Assembly (NCBI GenBank): GCA_946894095.1
Contig: OX335665.1
Location: forward strand, 4,784,001 to 4,848,000
Length of the DNA stretch: 64,000 nt
Source: Incurvaria masculella
Lineage: Eukaryota > Arthropoda > Insecta > Lepidoptera > Incurvariidae
Reading direction: 5' to 3'
This document shows, one piece after another, positions 45,801-54,664 of this stretch; position 1 is the stretch's first letter, and each line of letters begins with the position of its first letter. A program made the translations under genes and the position numbers. Under the pieces are notes generated by a model. It was given only the letters and a program-made list of their open reading frames with translations, made no database searches and had not been told where the DNA came from.

Positions 45801-48073
45801 CCGTCAAATACAACACGTAATTTAGTTGTGAGGTGTTGAGGACACAGAACCGCGTGATGAGGTAAGTAACATGCTCCTTTGGTAGGAACATTGGTTTCTT
45901 CTATCATTTCCATGTGTTTCTTTTCGATGTAGTCTTTCATGAAGTCATTATACTGCAATTGCAAGTCTGGGAGCCTTTTGAACTTGTGCTCAACTGATTG
46001 CAATCTTTTTATTGCGACTCCTCGCGACTCACCGACGTTAGGAGGATGGGATGTGAATGGCAAGCGAACCTTGTATCGCCCATCTGGAGTTCTTTGGTGA
46101 GAAGCGTTAAAATATTCTTCGCATTTTTGTTCTTCTTTAGTCAGAAGTCGATGTGTGTTCCTACTATCAACTTCTTCAATTTCCCAGAAGTTTTGTAACA
46201 GATTATCAACTTCTATTTTAGTGTGATTAACTAACACGTGATTGTATGTTTCTTTCTTTATACTTGGTTGGCCGGACACTAACCATCCCAAATGAGTTTT
46301 TTGAGCGATTAGGCGGTGATCTTTCTTATGGATTCCTTCCTGTAGGATGCGAGCGTAAACCTCTGCTCCTAAAATCATATCTATGCGACCTGGTCGTTGA
46401 AATGTTGGATCAGCCAACTGAAGCTTGAATAATTGCGGCCAGTCGATGTCGTGTTCCTTTCCCGGAAGGAATGTGGTAAGTGTCTTTAGTACATAAGCTA
46501 CAACATTGAGATGGTATGTCGAGTCATGCTTGGAACTTATGTTAAGCACAACGGAATGTTTCGTTGTGGTGATGTTATGATCGACTCCAACTATGTTGCT
46601 GTGAATGTGATTTCTTTTTACCTTGAGCTGTTGACAGGCTGATTCGGTTATTAGGGATGCTTGTGATCCTGGATCTATAAGGGCCCGTAGTGTGACTACT
46701 TCTTGGTTTACATAAACATCTATTAAGGCAGTTGCCAGTAGTACTGGACAACTGTGAATTTGTTGATTTAGTGTCACGACTTGTGATGTACTTTCCTGAT
46801 GTGTATCATTTTCTTGAATGTCTGCTAAATTATGTAGTATGGATTCTTTATCATGGCTTATCGCTGATACTTGCACTGTTTTGACATGAAGCAGTGTATG
46901 ATGCTTACGGGCGCATTTTTTGCAGGCAGTGGACTGTAAACATTGGAATGCGGAATGACCGACCCGCAGGCAGTTAAAACACAGCCCTTTATTTTTAACA
47001 AAATCTCTTCGCACATTTACTTCTTGAGCGCAAAACTGTTTGCAATGACATGTCAAATGATCTCCTTCGCAATAAGAACATGATTTTGTTCCTGATGTCG
47101 ATGTACCTTCTATTTGATTTGAAAATACTTTCTTTGGGTGAGTGGTGTTTGAATTCTTGGTGTATGTGTGCTGCATGGTTTCTTTAGGCCTAACAACTTC
47201 TTTCGGTTTTGTGATTTCCAGGGTTCGGAATCGATTTTCTAGGAACTTAGAAAGCTTTGACCAAGTAGGTAGACTTGTATCGTCGCCAATACTTTGTTCG
47301 AATAGCCTGTGAGACTCAGAATCTAATTTCGAAATAATGATATGAACTACTATTGTATCCCACGTCTTGGTCGGAACACCCATCTGTTCCAAAGACACTA
47401 AGCACTCGGATGTTACATCCAATAACTCTCTAATACCTCGTGCTGATTCAAAGGTAATTTTTCTTTGATGCAAAAATCGATTTAGATATGAATTTACTAT
47501 GCATCTTTCATTGTTAAAACGCTTTGTTAACGTAGACCAAATTATATCATAGTTGCTTTCCGATACCTGAAAATGGTTGACCAAGGATTCTGCTTCTCCT
47601 TTAAGACAGGTTTTTAAATATTGACACTTATTGACTTTACTTATCGACTCGTTGTTGTGAACAAGGGAATTAAACAAGTCCCTAAATGAAATCCATTGTT
47701 GATAGTCGCCTGAGAATGTAGGTAGACATATTGGAGGCAATTTGGCCTTAACTGAATGATTGTCTTGTGACTGTAAAGCTGGTGAAGTGGCTTGGCCACC
47801 GAGCTCCCTAAGTTTTTCCTTAAAAAGTGTTTTACAGTCCAAATACACAGAAATAAATTCATCATAACAGTCCTGATATTGTGTTGGCACTCCACTTTGT
47901 CCTATTAACTGCTTGTGTTGCGACTGAAAATTATCGTAATAATTACATGCAATGTCCTGCCTGGATTCAACATAACTAACATTAATTCTTTCTTTTGGCG
48001 ATTTCTTAAAATTAGTGAACAGCCGCTTTAGTTGCTCATAGGTGTCCTTCTGTTCAGCTAATAACTTATCCAT
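42872..48073 (-). CDS. BEL/Pao gag-pol polyprotein
   Basis: 1733 residues in one frame, as usual for BEL/Pao. In order: a gag-like region (LPTFSGDYQQW near residue 115, typical of the DUF1759 capsid); zinc knuckle CX2CX4HX4C at about 364-377; aspartic protease near 460 (ALIDPGSQASLI); reverse transcriptase with first Asp near 797 (VGDIRQMY) and YVDD near 876-879; RNase H with D (GFSDAS, about 1039), E (PRLELCG, about 1087), D (TDSKIV, about 1114) and D (DNPADVASRG, about 1161); integrase with an HHCC zinc region (about 1364-1403) and catalytic D (VDFAGP, about 1433), D (SDCGTNF, about 1499) and E (GGLWES, about 1550), the last two 52 residues apart. All catalytic residues are present. It copies the element through an RNA intermediate in cytoplasmic virus-like particles. 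Confidence 0.97.
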   Translation of the reverse strand: MDKLLAEQKDTYEQLKRLFTNFKKSPKERINVSYVESRQDIACNYYDNFQSQHKQLIGQSGVPTQYQDCYDEFISVYLDCKTLFKEKLRELGGQATSPALQSQDNHSVKAKLPPICLPTFSGDYQQWISFRDLFNSLVHNNESISKVNKCQYLKTCLKGEAESLVNHFQVSESNYDIIWSTLTKRFNNERCIVNSYLNRFLHQRKITFESARGIRELLDVTSECLVSLEQMGVPTKTWDTIVVHIIISKLDSESHRLFEQSIGDDTSLPTWSKLSKFLENRFRTLEITKPKEVVRPKETMQHTYTKNSNTTHPKKVFSNQIEGTSTSGTKSCSYCEGDHLTCHCKQFCAQEVNVRRDFVKNKGLCFNCLRVGHSAFQCLQSTACKKCARKHHTLLHVKTVQVSAISHDKESILHNLADIQENDTHQESTSQVVTLNQQIHSCPVLLATALIDVYVNQEVVTLRALIDPGSQASLITESACQQLKVKRNHIHSNIVGVDHNITTTKHSVVLNISSKHDSTYHLNVVAYVLKTLTTFLPGKEHDIDWPQLFKLQLADPTFQRPGRIDMILGAEVYARILQEGIHKKDHRLIAQKTHLGWLVSGQPSIKKETYNHVLVNHTKIEVDNLLQNFWEIEEVDSRNTHRLLTKEEQKCEEYFNASHQRTPDGRYKVRLPFTSHPPNVGESRGVAIKRLQSVEHKFKRLPDLQLQYNDFMKDYIEKKHMEMIEETNVPTKGACYLPHHAVLCPQHLTTKLRVVFDGSAKTSNGKSLNDNLMVGPPLQNDIRDIILRWRRHKVVLVGDIRQMYRQIMIDERDSNYQRIVWRFSHNEPIKDYRLMTVTYGTSCAPYLAIRILKQLIQDEKDSFPEEVMDIVKEDFYVDDFLSGCSSVERAQEIKNTIIQLFKKGGFQLHKWTSNVKTLRDNKTEEDRKILGISWNFNNDAFMLKIQIPPKNEEPTKRTILGDIAKIYDPAGWLSPVVITAKIMLQKLWLLKLDWDETLNEDLRNEYSKYRCDLMAMPTIKLERWIEQDVCCGKYHKFELHGFSDASMVAYSAVIYYRCITSTGVKLTMLEAKTKVAPVKQLSLPRLELCGAVLLAKLLHKARQSLNVPLDCTYAWTDSKIVLAWLQRHPNYWATFVANRVTEIINRVDKEQWHHVPSQDNPADVASRGISPSELRDHELWWHGPPWLSEVQFMVPSNSLNDIPSTMLESKILVHTVKIDAVKSDDVSQHFDILDRYSSLTKLIRVVGYIFKFIDNCKMHLNKRTKVSKFSMSYLTTKDLKHSLEVCIRLSQSMHFQEELNMLKGAGSKTLKRNNRIVNLNPYIGDHNILRVGGRISKSYLPEDVKHPVILSNDNFAKMLVKDAHIKTLHGGIQLMLSYLRRTYWIVKVKIMVKKCIRECMACYRHTAKPMDQLMGNLPLPRVTPNRPFLISGVDFAGPVTLKLSKGRGGKTQKVYISLFICTSVKAIHLELVTSLDTEGFIAAFKRFTARRGHCKQLWSDCGTNFVGASKQIKVMADQSKLNLPAHVIEMLANDGTDWCFNPPSAAHMGGLWESGVKSTKYHLKRLLGDATLTYEEYVTLLCQIEACLNSRPITLDTSSCDPSEPTALTPGHFLIGEPPIIVPDQQLENRSFTYNNRWIYLQKKLQEFWHRWSSEYLTNLQLRSKWKTLKQTIKVGDVVLIKDERLPPTKWVLAKVIQVHPGTDGITRVVSLKYKTSVIKRPIHKLCLLPQQD

Positions 48074-48520
48074 AATGAAGAAAGTTCAATGCACGAAAAT
48101 CAAACAGTTCGAACAAACAACACGATTCCTTGGAGAGATTGTACGCACAACAGTTCAAAAAGTCAACAATCTTTTACTTACAGTCTTGGTCGTAGCACAG
48201 CACACTGATTCTATTTTCTTAACACTCACTGGTAAAAGATATAAAAAATGCAAACACACTTTCATTAGCTGCCCGATTTTTTCTTGAAGCGACTAGTTCC
48301 GCCGACAGTGGCTCAAGATCCGACGGATCGGACCTGAGAGTGCGCCTGGCCTCCTTGTTGGCCTGACGCCCACCGTGGCGAAGTGCAGTCCAGACTCAGG
48401 GTATGACGAACGTAGGAGTTGCATCACCTATGTGCAGCTTCTCGCCCGGTCCAAATACCGGGAGACCAGAGATTACCCGCACGATTACCGTGCGTCCCTG
48501 GGGATACTAGTCCCAAAAAA

Positions 48521-48538
48521 TCGCGGCTCGAGAGACCA
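48521..48538 (-). promoter_or_regulatory. Primer-binding site of the BEL/Pao element
   Basis: TGGTCTCTCGAGCCGCGA on the minus strand, four bases inside the 5' LTR; its complement ends in CCA, as a tRNA 3' end would. The tRNA was not identified. Confidence 0.65.
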
Positions 48539-48542
48539 ACGA

Positions 48543-48736
48543 TGTTTACAAAATTCAGCAGATGGGGTGGAGATTGGGGTGTTTTTGAATAAAAACAACC
48601 ATGTATTACGTAGTAGATCTCGTGTAATAACCTTTTGTAATGTATTATATGAAACTAAGCAGATGAACCTTACATCGCAGTGTTGTTTGACATGCAACGC
48701 CATCTAGTGACGAAATGATTGCAACTTTACCAAACA
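48543..48736 (-). repeat. BEL/Pao 5' LTR
   Basis: 194 bp, identical to the 3' LTR. Drives transcription of the element on the minus strand. Confidence 0.97.
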
Positions 48737-48748
48737 GACCCTTAGGGC

Positions 48749-48878
48749 GTTTTTTCACCTACTCCTGATTAGATTAATTGCCATCTTTTGAGGGCCTTTC
48801 TTAGCAGCTTGCAATCGATACATGTGCAAGATAATCAGCACTTTTCTAATAAAGGCCCTTTAAGTGTCGATTAAAATA
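48749..48878. mobile_element. MITE-C copy 6, right end lost
   Basis: GTTTTTTCACCTACTCCTGATT, GAGGGCCTTTCTTAGCAGC, GCAAGATAATCAGCAC and GGCCCTTTAAGTG; the right inverted repeat is missing. Before the retrotransposon inserted it lay directly next to copy 5. Confidence 0.75.
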
Positions 48879-49158
48879 ATGATAGTTTGTCTACCAGAAG
48901 TTGAACAAATAAATGAAATTAAATGAAGTTTATTTCTAATGTTACGGAGACTTCGCGAGATTAAAGAACTCCTATACTAAGCACTAACGCATTATCTAAC
49001 AGCACATTTACACCCGAATTGGCGAACCGCCAAAACAGCGCCACCGAGTCACTTTCACTTCTCCTTTAGCCGCGCCGGCTCCTAACGTGAGCTGACGCAA
49101 CGCACGCGTCTCGCCGGGGATTCCCTGGGAAATGCGGACATTCCGCTACTTAAAAAAA
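48879..49158. other. No gene; CpG-rich patch at 49015-49140
   Basis: GCCGCGCCGGCTCC and GCAACGCACGCGTCTCGCC stand out from AT-rich flanks; no frame supported. Confidence 0.35.
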
Positions 49159-49423
49159 AACCGGTCAAGTGCGAGTCGGACTCGCACACGAAGGGTTCCG
49201 TCCCATAAAAAAATCAAGTTTTTTGTATTTTGATTGAAGGTACCTATTTGTTATTATAGCGGCAAAATAAATAAACACTCTGTGAAAATTTCAGCTGCCT
49301 CCCTATTACGGTTCATGAGATACAGCCCTGTGACAGACGGACGGACGGACGGACGAACGGACGGACGGACAGCGGAGGCTTAGTAATAGGGTTCCGTTTT
49401 AACCCTTCGGGTACGGAACCCTA
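49159..49423 (+). mobile_element. (GGAC)n MITE, copy 5
   Basis: CCGGTCAAGTGCGAGTCGG, GAAGGGTTCCGTCCCAT, GACGGACGGACGGAC tract with one GAAC interruption, GGGTACGGAACCCT. Confidence 0.85.
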
Positions 49424-49451
49424 ACAAGCGGTCTCACTGCATTTATTCCCG

Positions 49452-49620
49452 TGCATTTCGTGAGATGCGAGCGAGGGGTTCGTCGTTAGTGGTTCGGATT
49501 CCACGTAAAACTTGGTGGTAGGGCTAATCCCGCCGGGGTTGGTACCATCGCATTGAAAACTTCCCTAATTGAATGAAACTATGGTTGGAGCCGCAATGAA
49601 AAATGGTGTGCTCCATTTTT
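49452..49620 (+). mobile_element. SINE body fragment (S8)
   Basis: GTGCATTTCGTGAGATGCGAG, GGTTCGGATTCCACGTAAAAC, GGTAGGGCTAATCCCGCC, GGTTGGTACCATCGCATTG, GCCGCAATGAAAAATGG. Head missing, deleted at the 3' side. A B-box-like GAGTTCGATTCCCGG follows at about 49630. Confidence 0.65.
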
Positions 49621-49806
49621 TTTTATCACCGAGTTCGATTCCCGGCCAGGAAAACCATTTTTCTAAAAATATAATAATGCCGTTTTAGTTGTTATTAAAA
49701 TCGGCCTCACGACAACTTTGAGTCTTTTTCGGATGTTTCGGATTTGGCCCTGAAGGCCCACTTGAAAAAATCACCCTGTATGTTACTATCTTTACATATC
49801 ACTGCG
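49621..49806. other. No gene seen
   Basis: Short non-coding spacer. Confidence 0.35.
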
Positions 49807-49810
49807 TTAA

Positions 49811-50325
49811 GGCTGTTCCGACCCATATAAAGTTGTTTGCACACATAACGCAAAAAGTATTGCACTTTAAGCCACGAATTAATAATAAAAGTTTAATATA
49901 GTCATATTACTTGCAGCGAAAACAATTTCACAATTTCAGGATTATTGGTTTTGTTACAATTTATTTAAATACGATTTTTATTTAACAGCGCCATCTAACG
50001 GTGTAAAACTTCTAATCGGCAATCACAACGAAACCATTAAACCTGAAATTGTGAATATGTTTTCGCTGCAACTACTATGGCTATATTTAGCCCCGGTTGC
50101 ACGAAGAGACGGCTGAGTTAATCAATGTTCAAACACGTCACTTTTAGTGATCCGCATAGAGTTCCTTCCATACCGTCCACACAAAGTTACGTGTTTGATC
50201 ATACTTTGACGCTGATTTTGATTTTTTGTCCTTTCGTGCACTCGGCCCTTAATATTTTTGACGAATTCGTGCCTTAAACTTTTTGCGTTCTGTGTAAAAA
50301 CAACATTGTATGGGTCGGAACATCC
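49811..50325. mobile_element. TTAA-flanked element T4 with nested hairpins
   Basis: TTAA at 49807-49810 and 50326-50329. Long inverted ends GGCTGTTCCGACCCATA and reverse GGATGTTCCGACCCATAC, continuing through AACGCAAAAAGT and CACGAATT (about 70 bp with indels). Two more inverted pairs lie inside: TTGCAGCGAAAACAATTTCAC (49911) with its inverse ending at 50071, and GGTTGCACGAAGAGAC (about 50096) with GTCCTTTCGTGCACTC (about 50228). Non-coding. Confidence 0.8.
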
Positions 50326-50329
50326 TTAA

Positions 50330-51258
50330 ATATGGATTTTAGTATGTTTTGGGCCCTGGTGCGGAGCTGTGAGTCAGCTGCCAGCGCCGCACACTTTCTC
50401 CGAATTGAAAGTATCAAAAATACTCCACTCACACGCACCGATCTCACAAATTGTGTTCGTTTGCGTTTATGAACTCCACATGATATTTATGTATTGCCCC
50501 TTACCTAGTATCACGGAGCTCCCGTGAAGCGGGCAGAAGGGTCAGGAACGGATGGTTCCGCGTTGAAGGAAACGAGAGTTGAGTAACACAATATTTATTC
50601 CTATATAGGATATGTATTACATATCCTATATATAAGTGGTGTGACCGGGTTGAAGTGGAGGCGGGCGGAATTCTCTCACGCCCCGCAACCGACAATGCCG
50701 GCCGTGGCGCGATCCCAAGGTGATGGTTACTCCCTGGAGCACTCTCTCGGGCCAGCTCTCCTACCAGTCCCGTGCTCCCACTAGATCTTGGTGTAATTCT
50801 TCCTCAAATCTCCTACTCCGCCCGTCTCAAACGCCCTGGGGAGAGACCAGAACAATGTGGCCTCTTCCCCGACACGCTAGCTCCCTCTCACTCTCGAGGC
50901 TGCGGTCGGGGAAGAGATACTCGGAATAGAAAGAAAAAAATATGTTCGGCTAATCTTATGTAAAGGGCAACCGGCAGACCTCCCGTCGGTCGTTTCTACA
51001 TTTAAAATGTCGGACGCATCACAATCGCATTAAAATTTAGGATTTTGCACAAAAATATTGTTTTAAACTTAGATGTTTTAAGGTTTTAAAGAAATGTTTC
51101 ATTTCTTCCAACAAAAGTCACAATGTCTCCAGTTCTTCCTTTTGTGTTGGGTTCCCTCCAAAAACAGGCGGCCAGTCACTTCAAACGAGGGCGGGTTGCC
51201 ACCGCATTCCGCATCGTGACACTAACCTAAAATCATACGAACGCATCCATATCTTTAG
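50330..51258. other. No gene; includes a perfect 13-bp-arm palindrome
   Basis: At 50604-50630 TATAGGATATGTA and TACATATCCTATA pair around a single T, followed by TATATAAG. 50640-50900 is GC-richer (GGAGGCGGGCGGAATTC, CACGCCCCGCAACCG). The overlapping frames at 50720-50963 and 50501-50695 show no domain. May be a decayed element or promoter; not resolved. Confidence 0.35.
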
Positions 51259-51311
51259 GGTTCCGTACCCAAAGGGTGCCTACAGAACCCTATTAGTAAG
51301 CCTCCGCTGTG
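51259..51311 (-). mobile_element. (GGAC)n MITE fragment (copy 6)
   Basis: AGGGTTCCGTACCCAAAGGG, GCCTACAGAACCCTATTAG and TAAGCCTCCGCTGTGAG: one end of the element only, microsatellite lost. Confidence 0.7.
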
Positions 51312-51334
51312 AGCCATCGGGATGATATCCAAAA

Positions 51335-51835
51335 ACTGTCAAAAAATTGTGGAGGCCATGCCAAAACGACTAAAAGCAGTTAATAAAGCCAAAGGGGAAC
51401 ATGCTTCCGAAAGCTTGTGTTTGTTGATGTCGCATGAGCGAACTGTCATTCCTGTCAAGTTTTGTTTACGAGTTTAAGATGAATGATGTACTCCATGTTT
51501 GGTTAGAATAAGGCTTAGAGCATAGAAAAGAAATACTTTGTTTGTCTTCAAACAATTTTTAATGTAATTGACCAGCACAAAGTATTAAACGAAATATTAT
51601 AGGTTATGTTGTTGTAATATTTACTTACCTACGACTTCATTTGATTGGGCATAATTTAGAACCATTCATTTTCTGAGTTAACTAAATCGTTAAAATTTAG
51701 TCATTTCAATAACATAGATTGAGGAAATAACATTTTCAAATCTATTGTATTTCATTTTGTATGGTATGTGACAGCTTTGGCAGGTCATTTATGTCAGGTC
51801 GCCTAGTCGCCACCTGCCGTGATAAATAAGCAGTT
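51335..51835 (-). repeat. Dispersed repeat F, copy 2, inverted
   Basis: Inverse of 30530-30995: TGTCGCATGAGCGAACTGTC, ATATTATAGGTTATGTTG, TCATTTGATTGGGCATAA, CGCCACCTGCCGTGATAAATAAG. Confidence 0.6.
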
Positions 51836-52079
51836 TTCATACCCATTAGCATAGCGGCAGTTGTATGATTTTGTAAAAATATAATTTTACAAGCAATAAA
51901 GGTATTTACCATAATAATTTCTCATGATTCCATTAATTTGCACAATACTGTAACTAAAAGCGCGGAAGTAATATCGGTCAACACGTCTTCATCGGTGACC
52001 GATTCGTTCGCCGCAGTAGAGTCGCTAGGTGGAACCCAGCGACGGAAAAATACACACCAGCGACGAAAGTTAATCGGAG

Positions 52080-52370
52080 AGCACGGACAGATAACAGCGT
52101 AAACACGGCGACAGTTTTTACGTAACGCGCGAGCGCCGCCGAGCGGCCATGTGCGGGCTGCGGAAACGGCCGAACGCAAGTGGGTCACACCGACGCAGAC
52201 ACACCAGGCGTCACGCGAAGCAGCTAGAAATGTGTGTGCGAGTTTTAAGCCTTTATTAGACGGAGCGCGGACGCTCGTGCGAAATTTTATTCTCGTTATC
52301 GTCGCATTCGGAGTGAACTGCCAAATTTTAGTAATTACTTACTTACGCGGACTAGCAACGGACTGACCAT
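52080..52370. promoter_or_regulatory. CpG-rich island, candidate regulatory region
   Basis: ACGCGCGAGCGCCGCCGAGCG and GGAGCGCGGACGCTCG (a GAGCG/CGCTC palindrome) in AT-rich surroundings. It includes CAAGTGGGTCA, one base off a ROR/HR3 response element (WAWNTRGGTCA). Opposed frames 51922-52188 (-) and 52151-52366 (+) overlap in it; neither shows a domain. Confidence 0.35.
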
Positions 52371-52424
52371 GAAAAGTGCTATTTAGTCCGGCGGCTATTT
52401 AGTACTCTGAATACTACTCTTAAA

Positions 52425-52489
52425 TTGCAAGAAATAAGAGCGTGAATCGAGCGTGCAAAAGGTTCCCGCGAAACTCTTATTTCTTGTAA
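52425..52489. repeat. Hairpin with 16-bp arms
   Basis: TTGCAAGAAATAAGAG (52425-52440) and CTCTTATTTCTTGTAA (52474-52489), one mismatch, 33-bp loop. Just upstream, 52383-52415 matches the end of the GTATTCAGAG element family. Confidence 0.7.
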
Positions 52490-52523
52490 TAGTTAGACTT
52501 TTGACTATTCTGTGATAGCCGCG

Positions 52524-52713
52524 ATTTTTTTCTGTCCAGGTGCAGTGTTACTAATAAACCCAGAACATCCTCGGAATTGTTATACTATGTCTAGTTCCTG
52601 AATCGACTTGCAGTTTAAAATTGATTAGAAAGGGACGATGCATGGTATGACTATTCCGGGGAAGTTCTCGGTTTATTAGTAACACTGCAAAGCCTTCCCT
52701 GGACAAAAAAAAA
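52524..52713. mobile_element. Short MITE with about 40-bp inverted ends
   Basis: TTTTTCTGTCCAGG(T)GCAGTGTTACTAATAAACC at left; GGTTTATTAGTAACACTGC and CCTGGACAAAAAA at right. About 190 bp, non-coding. Confidence 0.75.
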
Positions 52714-53504
52714 TGTACATACCTACGAATTGAGGGGTGGTCACCTATGCAGACGGAGCCTCGGGATAGTTACACTATATGTTTTGTCCTTTGAATTGAC
52801 ATGCAGTTTTCTCAAATTCATTTATCTGCAGCCATCGATATAAAAAACATCTAGATCCGTTCTGAGCTTTCCCCTGCGTGTCAAGTCAGGTACTCTAATA
52901 CGAACAATTTAGAGTACCGCGTTCACCGGAGGATGGTGTTCTCCCAGACAAGTGGGCGCCCTTTCTAGCAAACATGATTTTCCTATTAAAGTCTCTCTCG
53001 CTCTCATGCAACAGAATGGGACGGATAACTTAGTGATACCAGGTTAAGAAAAATATCTCTGAGATGAGGATTAATACGAAAGTTACAATTTTAAAATACC
53101 TGATTTGCGTAATGTTTTGTGTGTTAATTGAATATTCAAATTGTATATTTGGTTATAAATACATAGTAATATGAGTATGCTATTAATAATTTAGATGGCA
53201 AAACGTTTGCAGATTAAAAATTATAATTGAGAGCGGGAAAATAACAATTTCATGAAGACAACACCATAGGCTCGAGGGAAAAACGAGTTGAAACGATCAC
53301 TATATAGTATGATGTTTGACTCTGATGGCGCTTCTTGTTGTTTTTTTAGTTTAATGTCTGCAGCACCGCCAGGTTATGGAGCTCTTCACAGATTAAGTAG
53401 GAGGTCTCCCAGCTTTTATCCATCTCCAACCTTTCCTTAAACCTAATTAAATTTAAACGCAATTTAAATAAGCCTTACAAACTATGAGTAAGGATTCAAA
53501 CATT
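52714..53504. other. No gene seen
   Basis: AT-rich. No frame or repeat supported. Confidence 0.4.
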
Positions 53505-53615
53505 ATTCCAACAAGCTCGATAGCTCTGTCGTCGTCCGCAAATCAGCTGGTATGGTGCCTCGCTGAGCGATTTTCGTGAACTGAGGGAATTTCGCTTTGC
53601 AGTAACAATTACGGT
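53505..53615 (+). mobile_element. Fragment related to the 25715-26480 element
   Basis: CAACAAGCTCGATAGCTC, CGCAAATCAGCTGGTATGGTG, CCTCGCTGAGCG..TTTTCG are the inverse of the duplicated block at 26213 and 26395. Confidence 0.55.
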
Positions 53616-53665
53616 AATTAGCTGCTGCGCCCTCAAATCCTACGAGCCTTTCCGCACAGACTCTG

Positions 53666-53833
53666 GGCTGAGATAAATAGTCGTAACAGAAACTAAGACT
53701 AACGAAAAGTAGTACTTTGTGACGTCACTTTGACACATTTTGTTTGGACGAAATCTCAAAGTAATGCATATTGACGTCACAAAGTACTACTTTTCGTTAG
53801 TCTTAGTTTCTGTTACGACTATTTATCTTAGCC
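53666..53833. mobile_element. Near-perfect palindromic element, 62-bp arms
   Basis: Arms 53666-53727 and 53772-53833 are complementary with a single mismatch around a 44-bp loop. Each arm contains GTCGTAACAGAAACTAAG, ACGAAAAGTAGTACTTTGTG and ends in the CRE octamer TGACGTCA. Confidence 0.9.
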
Positions 53834-53836
53834 TAA

Positions 53837-53997
53837 GGCTGAGATAACTCGTGCTAGGATTAGCCAAAGTATGGTTTAATGTTAAAAATTTGACATTCGT
53901 TCCATACACTTTATGTTAAAACTGACAGTCGGAAACAAACTGAACTAAAACTAACTTGGCTTAGCCAAGAACGAGTAATGTCTATAATCTCAGCATA
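53837..53997. mobile_element. Second fold-back element of the cluster
   Basis: AGGCTGAGATAACTCGTGC..GGATTAGCC at left, answered by GGCTTAGCCAAGAACGAGTA..ATAATCTCAGC at right, with indels. Shares the GGCTGAGATAA end with its neighbour. Confidence 0.65.
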
Positions 53998-54160
53998 AGA
54001 CTAACGAAAAGTAGTACTTTGTGACGTCACTTTGACACATTTTTTATGCAAAAAAAAACGCAAAGTAATGCAAAGTGTTAAATTTATTTAAGACTTAGTT
54101 TCTGTTACGACTATTTATCTCTGCCTTAGTTTCTGTTACGACTATTTGTCTCAGCCTAGG
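53998..54160. mobile_element. Third, rearranged copy of the palindromic element
   Basis: AAGACTAACGAAAAGTAGTAC, TTGTGACGTCACTTTGACAC, then TTAGTTTCTGTTACGACTATTTATCTC and a second copy of TTAGTTTCTGTTACGACTATTTGTCTCAGCC: the left end is truncated and the right end duplicated. Confidence 0.75.
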
Positions 54161-54429
54161 TAACTTTAAACATTAAAATCGTCTTTCCACCCGTAAATAC
54201 GTAGGTCAAAGCACGCGAATCTATAAATTACGCAGGCGCACTCTCGGGTGACATTTTAGAAACGTGAAGAGCGCGTTTACAATGTTTCCGGGCGTGTTCC
54301 GAGTAAATCTATGGCAATAAATTTCAAAGGAAAATGCCAATATGACCCAATTGTGGCAGGACGCGGGTCGTGACTCAATCAGAAGCGGTCGGTCACCTAT
54401 TCCGTTCAGAAGTGACATGACGTGAATGA

Positions 54430-54612
54430 ATGAATGAATAAATTCTTTATTGTGCATAAACAAAAATACAATTAGTTACAGAGAAAACATACAGCAAAAA
54501 CAACAATACTGCACAAAGGCGGACTTATCACTAAGAGTGATTTCTTCCAGTCAACCCTTGGGGTGATGAGGAAAGGCAATAGAAATATCTGTAGGTAGGT
54601 GACACACCAGAA
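54430..54612 (-). mobile_element. LINE 3' end fragment
   Basis: GAATGAATGAATAAATTC TTTATTG (reversed 3' tail), then ACAAAGGCGGACTTATCAC, TAAGAGTGATTTCTTCCAGT and CAACCCTTGGGG. This 'GCGGACTTA...CCAGTCAACC' word string is, to my knowledge, a very common 3' untranslated tail of lepidopteran non-LTR retrotransposons. No coding part remains. Confidence 0.6.
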
Positions 54613-54664
54613 TTTGAAAAGAAAAAAAAAATTACTTCATAAACATACATATACCATAATATTA

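Larger units (their letters stand above)
42493..48736 (-). mobile_element. BEL/Pao LTR retrotransposon, full length
   Basis: 6244 bp with two identical 194-bp LTRs starting TG and ending CA, flanked by the perfect 5-bp target duplication GACCC (42488-42492 and 48737-48741). It carries a single uninterrupted gag-pol frame, a primer-binding site and a purine tract, and has no envelope-type gene. Identical LTRs and an intact frame mean a recent insertion, potentially still active. It sits in antisense to HR3, at the junction between two MITE-C copies. Confidence 0.98.

Noticed and set aside
43859..48287. Plus-strand frames inside the BEL/Pao element
   Set aside because: Shadows of the gag-pol frame on the other strand.
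51922..52366. Opposed frames of 88 and 71 codons
   Set aside because: Overlap each other in a CpG-rich patch; neither resembles a known protein.
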